Positions 1 through 5,930 of a DNA stretch of 5,930 nt are shown here, piece by piece (positions within the stretch are counted from its first letter, which is position 1; each line of letters starts with the position of its first letter). The position numbers and the translations under genes are program-made. Location: the NCBI GenBank assembly GCA_945874195.1, contig CAMCFW010000151.1:1-5930 (forward strand). The letters run 5' to 3'. The DNA comes from Chryseobacterium gleum. Its GTDB lineage: Bacteria > Bacteroidota > Bacteroidia > UBA10329. Under the pieces are notes generated by a model, which made no database searches, was not told where the DNA came from, and saw only the letters and a program-made list of their open reading frames with translations.

Positions 1-1212
1 AGAAGTTGTATTGTCAACTATTCCGACACCGCCCATATGGCACAGATCGGCCATGGAATCGAACCAGAGTTTTGAGAATATGATGGATGGTTCGGCACAG
101 GCGAAATGCCCGATAACGGTATCACGTTCAATAACATCTATGTTCAATGCTCCTTGGTTCGTCATGTAGCTTGATGCCACCAGCGTATTCAGGTCACTGA
201 CCTCCTCGTCATTTCGACAATAATTGAACAGAACGGGAGCTTCGGGCACCCATTGATACACGTCATTGTCCTTAAGGGCCAAATAGGCTGGATGAAGCGT
301 ATCGGAAAAAAATGCGTCCTGATAATCCTGCTGAAAGATGTCCCGGGGCACCGAAGGCATAGCCTGATTGATTTCCCCCATACCAACGCTACCATCGAGC
401 AAAGGAGGAAGTGTAACATCGTAGGGCGGAACATAGATCTGTTGGATCGAATCGTAAAGATTTCCATACACGTATTGATACGATTGAATGAGAAAAGGCA
501 GATAGCCGGGCTGCGAATAGGGCTCGAAACTAGATACCATATCAAGCTGCGCACCGGTCATATCGTAAGGACCACTTCCCGGTGCCGATGCTGTAACCAC
601 GAACTCATCCGAAAGTTCTTCCTGTATCATTCGGTGTGTGGCAAGCACGGAATGGCCTCCTTGCGAATATCCTATGAGAAAAAGTTGGTCGTTCAATGGC
701 TTAGATTCTTGCTCGCAGATGATGCGGCAAGAACGAAGAATATCCACCGAAGCGGTAGCCTCCGAATGAGCGTGTTGATATGGATGAATGCCCGGGCCTG
801 CACCCAATCCCAAATAATCAGGCAGACACATGGCATAACCCGATGCGGCTGTAATTACCCCCAGAAACCACTCGCCTTCCAAGAAATAGAAGGTCTCTGT
901 CCTTCTCACCTTGGTTCCGTGTAGATAGGCCATCATGGGTATAGCGCACGTATCCTGACTTGGCAGGCAGATGAGACCAGAAGCTGTTGTTGGCTGTCCG
1001 TGAACATCCGGAGTGTTGTAAACCACTCTATGCACGTCCACTTCATAGGGGGTAGGAAGCAGGCCAACGGGAAATCCGTTCTGAATGAGCACCGCATCAA
1101 TCCCAGCCTGATCAAGATGAAGGATGATGGTATCTTCCACCAAGGTGCCCTGAGACATGACCACATGAGAGTGGCAAATGATTGAGATTGCGCAAAAAAT
1201 GAGTTTTTTCAT
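1..1212 (-). CDS. Secreted lipase-like alpha/beta hydrolase, 3' end beyond window
   Basis: The frame from the ATG at 1212 stays open for 404 codons to the window edge, so the C-terminus is missing. Residues 1-21 form a signal peptide (MKK start, hydrophobic core, likely cleavage near MSQ-G). The rest resembles the secretory-lipase type of alpha/beta hydrolase common in Bacteroidota: an ASGLICLP strand (about 78-85), an oxyanion-region YLHGT (96-100), PDYLGLG (131-137), a HAHSEATA segment before the elbow, and the nucleophile elbow GYSQGG (181-186) with Ser183. The likely acid is Asp335 in FNYCRNDEEV, and the likely base His369 in IGHFACAEP. A full triad suggests an active esterase or lipase acting outside the cell; the substrate cannot be read from the sequence. 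The visible end reads GGVGIVDNTTS, which looks like the linker before a T9SS sorting domain, so surface export or secretion is inferred. It is divergent from the gene at 1311. A peptidase-like hydrolase of the same fold is the main alternative. Confidence 0.88.
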   Translation of the reverse strand, partial: MKKLIFCAISIICHSHVVMSQGTLVEDTIILHLDQAGIDAVLIQNGFPVGLLPTPYEVDVHRVVYNTPDVHGQPTTASGLICLPSQDTCAIPMMAYLHGTKVRRTETFYFLEGEWFLGVITAASGYAMCLPDYLGLGAGPGIHPYQHAHSEATASVDILRSCRIICEQESKPLNDQLFLIGYSQGGHSVLATHRMIQEELSDEFVVTASAPGSGPYDMTGAQLDMVSSFEPYSQPGYLPFLIQSYQYVYGNLYDSIQQIYVPPYDVTLPPLLDGSVGMGEINQAMPSVPRDIFQQDYQDAFFSDTLHPAYLALKDNDVYQWVPEAPVLFNYCRNDEEVSDLNTLVASSYMTNQGALNIDVIERDTVIGHFACAEPSIIFSKLWFDSMADLCHMGGVGIVDNTTS

Positions 1213-1310
1213 CTTGCTAAGATATGCAATGCGTGCATCGAATAAAACTTTGCTGAGCAAAAGAAACCAGAACTAGCTTATCTTCGGAGCATAAAATCCA
1301 AATCACAGCT
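1213..1310. promoter_or_regulatory. Divergent intergenic region between two exported-protein genes
   Basis: These 98 bases separate two start codons pointing in opposite directions, so they must hold promoters for both genes unless one is transcribed from elsewhere. For the rightward gene, TTTG at 1249-1252 is followed after 21 bases by TAGCTTAT (1274-1281). A better match to the Bacteroidota -7 element TAnnTTTG is TATCTTCG at 1279-1286, but its spacing is too long. An inverted repeat ATGCA-ATGCG-TGCAT lies at 1224-1238, close to the leftward start, and could be an operator or chance. Neither start codon has a clear Shine-Dalgarno sequence, which is normal in this phylum. The region's role is sure from gene layout; the individual elements are weak. 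Confidence 0.4.
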
Positions 1311-2384
1311 ATGAAACCAACTCTACTTTCTGCTTTTTCACTCTTCCTTGTTCTCGCAAATTCGCTGATCAGTCAGGCGCAGATCACGCTTCTGAGTACG
1401 GACATGACCGTTGTTGGAGATGTGGTTATTAGACACAATGACACCATTCCGACCTATGGACCGGGTGGTGCAGGCGCCAACCAGATCTGGGATTTTTCTT
1501 CGGCCATTATTGATACAACCAACACTACAACGTTAGTAACAGTGGCTTCTACACCATTTTCTTCCGCATTCAGCAGCTCAAATTATGCCATGACGGGCGG
1601 AACTGGTTCTTACCTCTATTTTACACACACTGCCAATGCGATGACCACAACGGGAGCGGCCGGAGACCTGCTTGGTAACGGACAACAGATCTCATCACCT
1701 TTTTCCGATCCGCTCGTTCTGCATCAATTTCCGAGAACGTTCGGAAGCAGGTTCAATGACACGTATGCGTTCATTACAGAAGCGAACGGTGCCGGGCTTC
1801 CAACACCGATTCCTGTATACAGGGTAAAACTTACGCATACTGGACACGTGTACGACACCACTGATGCCTACGGAACGCTTATCACCCCCACCGGGACGTA
1901 CGATGCTCTGCGGGTCAAATCGGTTGATTTTACTCACGACATTCTCGAATACAAGCTTTTTTCGTTTTCTGCTTGGGCCGTTTTATCCGATAAGTTGGAC
2001 ACTTCCGTTACATACACGTGGCATTCTAAGCTTGAAAAGCTGGCCATAGCCGAATATGCCTACGACAGCATCGGCAACCCGGCTCGATTCACCTTTTCAA
2101 CCGTTCCTCCGCCTCTTACCACCGACATTGATGATCGTGGATCGGAAGTTGGGTTCAAGGTGTTCCCATCACCAGCAACAGACCGCATTTGGATTGCCGC
2201 ATCTGGTGTTCAACTTGGAAATACCAACGCTGAGATATTCACGTTGGATGGAAGAATGATATTGACGCAGCAAGTGATTGGCAACAGCATCGACATAAGT
2301 ACCCTTCATACGGGTATGTACATGCTCAGAACCTTGGATAAGAATGGTATTCCGTCCAAGCCGATCAAATTCCTGGTTGAATAG
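1311..2384 (+). CDS. Secreted T9SS type A sorting-domain protein, function unknown
   Basis: This 357-residue protein has three visible parts. Residues 1-24 are a signal peptide (MKPTLLSAF start, hydrophobic core, SQAQ before the mature start ITLLS). Residues 25 to about 280 are a Thr/Ser/Gly-rich, probably all-beta region with no cysteine; it contains ANQIWDFSS near the start and DAYGTLITPTGTYDALRVK at 185-203. From memory, both motifs recur in unnamed secreted Bacteroidota proteins. Residues 282-357 are a T9SS type A C-terminal sorting domain: FKVFPSPATD (282-291, Ser in place of the usual Asn of PNP), then the IFTLDGRMI strand, ISTLHTGMYMLR and the ending KPIKFLVE. The T9SS domain is normally removed during export, leaving the protein on the surface or released. 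No catalytic motif was found; adhesion, matrix or binding roles are possible but unsupported. The gene stands alone between a divergent and a convergent neighbour. Confidence 0.93.
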   Translation: MKPTLLSAFSLFLVLANSLISQAQITLLSTDMTVVGDVVIRHNDTIPTYGPGGAGANQIWDFSSAIIDTTNTTTLVTVASTPFSSAFSSSNYAMTGGTGSYLYFTHTANAMTTTGAAGDLLGNGQQISSPFSDPLVLHQFPRTFGSRFNDTYAFITEANGAGLPTPIPVYRVKLTHTGHVYDTTDAYGTLITPTGTYDALRVKSVDFTHDILEYKLFSFSAWAVLSDKLDTSVTYTWHSKLEKLAIAEYAYDSIGNPARFTFSTVPPPLTTDIDDRGSEVGFKVFPSPATDRIWIAASGVQLGNTNAEIFTLDGRMILTQQVIGNSIDISTLHTGMYMLRTLDKNGIPSKPIKFLVE

Positions 2385-2387
2385 ACC

Positions 2388-2406
2388 GGTCGACAATTGG
2401 TCGATC
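2388..2406 (+). terminator. Possible terminator hairpin between convergent genes
   Basis: Four bases after the stop codon of the T9SS cargo gene, 2388-2394 (GGTCGAC) can pair with 2400-2406 (GTCGATC) around the loop AATTG. The stem has seven pairs, one of them a G-U wobble in plus-strand RNA. On the minus strand that pair becomes an A-C mismatch, leaving five continuous pairs. No T-run follows, so a classical intrinsic terminator is not shown. The position, in the 34-base gap between two convergent stop codons, is the main argument. Confidence 0.3.
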
Positions 2407-2418
2407 TGTATCTGGAGA

Positions 2419-3429
2419 TCAGTTTCGGGAACGGAATGCTTTGATCCTATCTGCCACGTTCTGTCTAATGGACATGTAGAACAAACCATAGTCGGCCACG
2501 TGGAGGTCTTTCATCATTCTAAACCACGGAGCCTTCGTCTCCACCCAAAGCACCTTTCCTCCTATGTCAGCAATGCTAACAGACATCGGTCTGGTTTTAA
2601 TTCGCTTGGGATTGAATACCACGGTTGATTGGTAATTATCAACGGTGACCTTTGTGGTGTCGAGTTTCCAACTGAGCGGATTGATGCTCTGGGTACGCAA
2701 ATGCCATTTGCCTTCTGGAATGAAACCTTCGCTGTAACTCATCCAAGTTACGTAGCAACCGGTCTGTTCGGGTTCTGAACAGATCTTCAGATTCTGATAG
2801 AGCGTATCGACAAGGGTGAAACCTATGACATAGGCCACCACCATCCTGTTTCTGAGTTCGGTAGTATCTATCATTTCGCGAAGCAGTCTTCTGGTATGAT
2901 GTGTTCCTTGACTGTGGCCAGCAATAATGAATGGCCTACCGTTATTATGATGGGTCAGAAAGTGTTCAAATGCGCGTTTCACATCTGAGTATGCTAGATC
3001 CAATGCCTTTTCGCCATCGAACGATTCGTTGTAAAAGACCTTGACCACCGCTTGTCTATATCTGGGGGCATACACCCGACATGAAGCGTTGAATACGCTG
3101 GCCTGCAGTCTGACCGGATACTTATCTACCCTTCGATTGATCTTTTGCATATTCAGGTCAGCATTCCAAAGCGGACCTTTCTGATAGATGGTCGGATGCA
3201 CATAGAACACATCCACATCCTTCAAGCTATCATTTATCCAAACTTCGTCTTTTGGCAGTATGTCGGCCACATCTTCCCGAAATGGAAGTGCCGACCAACT
3301 TTCCGACAGCGAATAATCGGGGGCGGTGGGATGCATCTCGTTATCGAAACTTGCAACTTGACCTGAAACAGAAATTGAACTACCGAAAAGGAAAATGGCG
3401 ATACCCCAGACCAAACGAACCTGGCTCAT
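2419..3429 (-). CDS. Exported DUF3089-family alpha/beta hydrolase
   Basis: The 336-residue product carries DUF3089 (PF11288) hallmarks in order: DVFYVHPT (73-80), WNA (88-90), CRVYAPRYRQA (117-127), ALDLAYSDVKRAFEHFL (142-158), NNGRPFIIAGHSQGT (162-176) with nucleophile Ser173, and the C-terminal DLHVADYGLFYMSIRQNV, where His310 is the probable catalytic base. The family is an alpha/beta hydrolase group of unproven substrate, so esterase or lipase activity is inferred. I chose the ATG at 3429 because it begins a good signal peptide (MSQVRLVW, then a hydrophobic core, ending SVSGQ at about residue 24). The frame extends upstream to an ATG at 3513, but that would overlap the previous gene by 83 bases and bury the signal peptide. 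The start lies one base after the stop of the upstream gene and has no Shine-Dalgarno sequence, so translation is probably coupled. No T9SS domain or lipobox is present, so the periplasm is the likely location. Confidence 0.92.
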   Translation of the reverse strand: MSQVRLVWGIAIFLFGSSISVSGQVASFDNEMHPTAPDYSLSESWSALPFREDVADILPKDEVWINDSLKDVDVFYVHPTIYQKGPLWNADLNMQKINRRVDKYPVRLQASVFNASCRVYAPRYRQAVVKVFYNESFDGEKALDLAYSDVKRAFEHFLTHHNNGRPFIIAGHSQGTHHTRRLLREMIDTTELRNRMVVAYVIGFTLVDTLYQNLKICSEPEQTGCYVTWMSYSEGFIPEGKWHLRTQSINPLSWKLDTTKVTVDNYQSTVVFNPKRIKTRPMSVSIADIGGKVLWVETKAPWFRMMKDLHVADYGLFYMSIRQNVADRIKAFRSRN

Positions 3430-3430
3430 A

Positions 3431-5278
3431 CTAGGCAACAAGTTGCTGATCGGGCCTTGAATCGCCTCGACCACCTGCAATATTGTTGGCCTCCGTGCGC
3501 GAAATGAACTCATCGATGACCACAGTGGCCAGCATCGGATTGACCATGTGATAGAGATGCTCGCGAAAGGTGTCGCGTTCTCCTTGGTCAGTTACGTCTA
3601 TCACTTGAGCGTGACTGTTGTCGTAAATGCGATTCACGTATTTAGCCACCGTATCACGTTCACTTTTTAGGATGATGATCGGAATTCCATGCATCTCCAT
3701 GTTCGGCAAAGAGGTCATTCTGTCAAATGCCTTCGATTCCAAGAGTGCAGAATGGGTCTGGATGACAAAGAGTTTCGCTGGTAGTCGGTTCAGTGCGTTT
3801 TCAATCGGAATTCGATTTAGATGCGGCAACGAATCCAAGCTTGTCATCAGTTGAAGTATCCTTGCCTTTGCGGCTTTCCAAACCCTGTCTCGTAAGGCGC
3901 CATCCTTGCTGATGAGCCATTCTGACATGGAAATTCCTCTATTTCTTACTCCAACCTTTGAATCCAACGGAATTATTCTCCGGGCCGCATAAAACAGGGT
4001 CTTCTCTGTTGGGCCCTGACCAGATGGAAGTATCACGTTGTCCAGAAAACCTAGGAGAGCGTGCTTGGCCTCTTCTCCAAAAAATGGATTTGCCCCTATC
4101 CTACCCTTCAGGTATTTCTTGATGCCTGGAAGTTCGTTGAACGAATTTTCCATCATCAGGAAATAAATATTACCCATCGAATGATCATAGAGATAGACCG
4201 GATGGCCAAGGTCACCGAAATGCTGCACGGCCGCATCTATGTTCTTCACTATGTGCTTGGAATAGTCTCTGATAGGCAGATCTGAGGGCACCGAGCCGTA
4301 GTGCATGGCGGCTGCCAAATACTTTTTGGTCGGGATGGCAGTTAGCAGTGCATCGTATGAATTGAGGCCAAGAAATCCATGTATCAGCAAAATGACAGGC
4401 TTGTTGCTCTTTGCAAAATAGCTGTATGGTTTTGCCGTATCGATCTTGATGTTGCTCGTTCCGTATTCAGTTTCACGCTCAATTTCGATCTGTGGCCACG
4501 TAAGGGCATTGTCATCAATGTAAACCATCAACCGCTTTTGCGAATCGTCAATGAAACGGAGGAAGCTCGGACTCTCATCGTGCCGCGCATACTGGTAGAA
4601 CAGCCAAGCCAATGCACGTCTTTTCTCCGACTTGGTGGCCAAGAATGCAATTCGTTTGGTCTTGAGTATGAATTGTGGCGTGAGCGTAAGTTCCTTTTCC
4701 TGCCTGTCATTCACAATACAACCGATCTCCTGACATTCGAAAGCGTCAGAATATCGTGTTATACCCGCCACCCGTCCTGCGGCATCAGTGGCAACGAACA
4801 TGTAATCAAGACCTTCCTTCTTATTCTCTTTTAGATAAGATGCCAACTTGCGATTCATGGCGCTGCAATACTCCTCCATGTCCTCGCGATTCAAACTGCG
4901 GCCAAGGATCTGATTCTTGGTTATTCTGCCTGTTGCCAAGAGGGTCTTGAGAAAACCGACCGCGTCCATCACATCCGAAAGGCCTCTTTGTCTCTTAAGT
5001 TTCGAGTTTACGAACGTGTATCTGATGCATTCGGGTCTGCTTAGCTTATCATAATTATCAATAATGAACTGGTAGGCACCCGATGGAGAATAACCATGAG
5101 AAAGCGCAGCAAGAAATTTCTCTCCCCTTCGCGTTGCCTCATTGGCATGGGTAATGAAATCGAGGCCAACAGCTTTATCGAAGTCTTCCTTGTTTTTGAA
5201 AACTGCGGACTTTGGCGCCACGTAAGGCCCCATATTATCCGGAATGATCTTTTGTTCCCGTCCTTTCTTACTTGCCAT
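3431..5278 (-). CDS. Large alpha/beta hydrolase with unassigned N-terminal region
   Basis: The 615-residue protein has no signal peptide (MASKKGREQK start) and no clear membrane segment, so a cytoplasmic location is likely. Residues 1 to about 280 match no family I recognise; this part is mixed alpha/beta and rich in charged residues, with cysteines at 84, 138, 182 and 187. From about 290 an alpha/beta-hydrolase fold begins: KPVILLIHGFLG (293-304) is the first core strand and oxyanion loop, and VYLYDHSMGN (361-370) is the nucleophile elbow with Ser367. GIPIIILKSERDTV (531-544) supplies the probable acid Asp542, and REHLYHMVN (572-580) the probable base, His574 or His577. The elbow has Asp365 where the G-x-S-x-G pattern has its first glycine. 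The stretch between elbow and acid is long, about 170 residues, suggesting a large cap or lid. A purine-rich GAAGGA about a dozen bases upstream supports this start. The gene probably shares an mRNA with the DUF3089 gene one base downstream. Substrate unknown; lipid or ester hydrolysis is the default guess. Confidence 0.87.
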   Translation of the reverse strand: MASKKGREQKIIPDNMGPYVAPKSAVFKNKEDFDKAVGLDFITHANEATRRGEKFLAALSHGYSPSGAYQFIIDNYDKLSRPECIRYTFVNSKLKRQRGLSDVMDAVGFLKTLLATGRITKNQILGRSLNREDMEEYCSAMNRKLASYLKENKKEGLDYMFVATDAAGRVAGITRYSDAFECQEIGCIVNDRQEKELTLTPQFILKTKRIAFLATKSEKRRALAWLFYQYARHDESPSFLRFIDDSQKRLMVYIDDNALTWPQIEIERETEYGTSNIKIDTAKPYSYFAKSNKPVILLIHGFLGLNSYDALLTAIPTKKYLAAAMHYGSVPSDLPIRDYSKHIVKNIDAAVQHFGDLGHPVYLYDHSMGNIYFLMMENSFNELPGIKKYLKGRIGANPFFGEEAKHALLGFLDNVILPSGQGPTEKTLFYAARRIIPLDSKVGVRNRGISMSEWLISKDGALRDRVWKAAKARILQLMTSLDSLPHLNRIPIENALNRLPAKLFVIQTHSALLESKAFDRMTSLPNMEMHGIPIIILKSERDTVAKYVNRIYDNSHAQVIDVTDQGERDTFREHLYHMVNPMLATVVIDEFISRTEANNIAGGRGDSRPDQQLVA

Positions 5279-5375
5279 TTCTATTCTTATTCCTTCTCAA
5301 ACACCGCATGCAATAGGTGACGCATTCAGACCACTTTGCTTCAACGCCACCACAGTTGAACAACACGCTAGTTGG

Positions 5376-5855
5376 TCAATTGGCAGGTTGTGCCGTCAAC
5401 ACACGTTGAGCCTCGGCTATCCACGGAGTTGGGCCACCGGCCACATATCCGGTTGAACCGACCTTTGCAAAGTTGATCTCTGTTCCAGCTTTGGTCGGAT
5501 TTACGAACCAGACCGTAGGGTAACCGCGCACTTCGAACATTCGTTGCATGTTCATGTTTTGAGTTCTAATGGCCTCCGATTGTTCGGTCCTTCGAGGAAA
5601 ATCAAGTTCGAGCAATACCACATTCTTCTTCGCCCATGCTTCAAATTCTGGCGTGTAGAACACCTCGGCCTGCAACCGCTTACACCACCCACACCAGTCG
5701 CTTCCGGTAAAGAACATGAAAAGGGGCTTCTTTTCTGCAATCGCCTTGTCAACGGCCTTTACCATATCGGTATGCCAAACCAGGTTGCTCTTATGCTCTT
5801 GAGCACATGCGCTCATGCTTAGAATGAGCATTCCAACAAATAGAAAATTCTTCAT
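5376..5855 (-). CDS. Thioredoxin-fold lipoprotein (Thioredoxin_7-like)
   Basis: This 159-residue exported protein starts MKNFLFVGMLIL and has a lipobox-like MSAC, with Cys17 as the probable lipidated residue. The site ACA-Q could alternatively be cut by the ordinary signal peptidase. The mature part is a single thioredoxin domain: KKPLFMFFTGSDWCGWCK (42-59) with redox cysteines 55 and 58 in a C-G-W-C motif, then EVFYTPEFEAWAKKNVVLLELDFPRR (64-89), and RGYPTVWFV (110-118) with the cis-proline Pro113. It ends with GYVAGGPTPWI near the C-terminus. This order fits the Thioredoxin_7 group of small periplasmic or outer-membrane thiol-disulfide proteins. The likely job is reduction or repair of disulfides in exported proteins. 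It lies 97 bases upstream of the large hydrolase gene in the same direction; co-transcription is possible but unproven. The domain is complete and no essential residue is missing. Confidence 0.93.
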   Translation of the reverse strand: MKNFLFVGMLILSMSACAQEHKSNLVWHTDMVKAVDKAIAEKKPLFMFFTGSDWCGWCKRLQAEVFYTPEFEAWAKKNVVLLELDFPRRTEQSEAIRTQNMNMQRMFEVRGYPTVWFVNPTKAGTEINFAKVGSTGYVAGGPTPWIAEAQRVLTAQPAN

Positions 5856-5930
5856 GTCACGAATCTAGGATATTCTGAGATAAACGCATGATCACTTTTT
5901 GCGTTACGTTAAAATTGGACAAAAATCACT

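Noticed and set aside
253..924. A 223-codon open frame on the plus strand.
   Set aside because: It lies wholly antisense to the lipase-like gene, whose minus-strand frame carries a signal peptide and a full catalytic triad. The plus-strand product is rich in Arg, Cys and His with no domain-like pattern.
1217..1224. A TATCTTAG promoter-like box on the minus strand upstream of the lipase-like gene.
   Set aside because: It resembles the Bacteroidota -7 element, but ends only four bases before the start codon, which would place the transcript start at or inside the coding region.
2169..2489. A 106-codon minus-strand frame spanning the convergent gap.
   Set aside because: It overlaps the ends of two well-supported genes in other frames and shows no domain features.
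3458..3466. An RGD tripeptide near the C-terminus of the 615-residue protein (residues 604-606).
   Set aside because: The protein has no export signal, so a cell-adhesion role is unlikely; the tail is a polar, probably disordered stretch where such a tripeptide can occur by chance.
3430..3513. An upstream start for the DUF3089 gene that would give 364 residues.
   Set aside because: It would overlap the upstream coding region by 83 bases and place 28 Arg-rich residues before an otherwise clean signal peptide that begins at the ATG at 3429.
4379..4834. A 151-codon plus-strand open frame.
   Set aside because: It is antisense to the middle of the 615-residue protein and has no recognisable motif or supporting start context.
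5856..5930. ATCACT and A/T-run repeats upstream of the thioredoxin gene.
   Set aside because: The matches are short and imperfect, and no TTTG plus TAnnTTTG pair with proper spacing could be placed, so no promoter or repeat element is called.

Overview
The window most likely comes from a member of the Bacteroidota (Flavobacteriia or Sphingobacteriia-like). The signs are: a C-terminal type IX secretion (T9SS) sorting domain with an FPSPATD motif; signal peptides ending in short SQ, SGQ or SQAQ stretches; a lipoprotein thioredoxin of a type common in this phylum; and few recognisable Shine-Dalgarno sequences. No ribosomal or housekeeping marker is present, so nothing finer than phylum can be claimed.

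Layout from left to right. (1) Positions 1-1212, minus strand: a secreted lipase-like alpha/beta hydrolase. It starts inside the window and runs off the left edge with its reading frame open for 404 codons. (2) Positions 1213-1310: a 98-base divergent intergenic region. (3) Positions 1311-2384, plus strand: a 357-residue secreted T9SS cargo protein of unknown function. (4) Positions 2385-2418: a short convergent gap holding a hairpin. (5) Positions 3429-2419, minus strand: an exported DUF3089-family alpha/beta hydrolase. (6) Positions 5278-3431, minus strand: a 615-residue protein without a signal peptide, made of an unassigned N-terminal region of about 280 residues followed by an alpha/beta-hydrolase domain with an unusual nucleophile elbow (D-H-S-M-G). 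Its stop codon lies one base before the start of the DUF3089 gene. (7) Positions 5855-5376, minus strand: a thioredoxin-like lipoprotein with a W-C-G-W-C active site. The last 75 bases (5856-5930) hold no gene.

How the genes may work together. The minus-strand run thioredoxin, large hydrolase, DUF3089 hydrolase may be one transcript: 97 bases separate the first pair and 1 base the second. The last two are very probably co-translated. Three alpha/beta hydrolases of three different families lie within 5.3 kb, one apparently cytoplasmic and two exported, which suggests (inference only) ester or lipid turnover split across the envelope. No defence system, mobile element, CRISPR array, RNA gene or toxin-antitoxin pair was seen. 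The most interesting element is the coupled hydrolase pair and the unassigned N-terminal region of its first member; this is an uncharacterised gene pair, not evidence for a new system.
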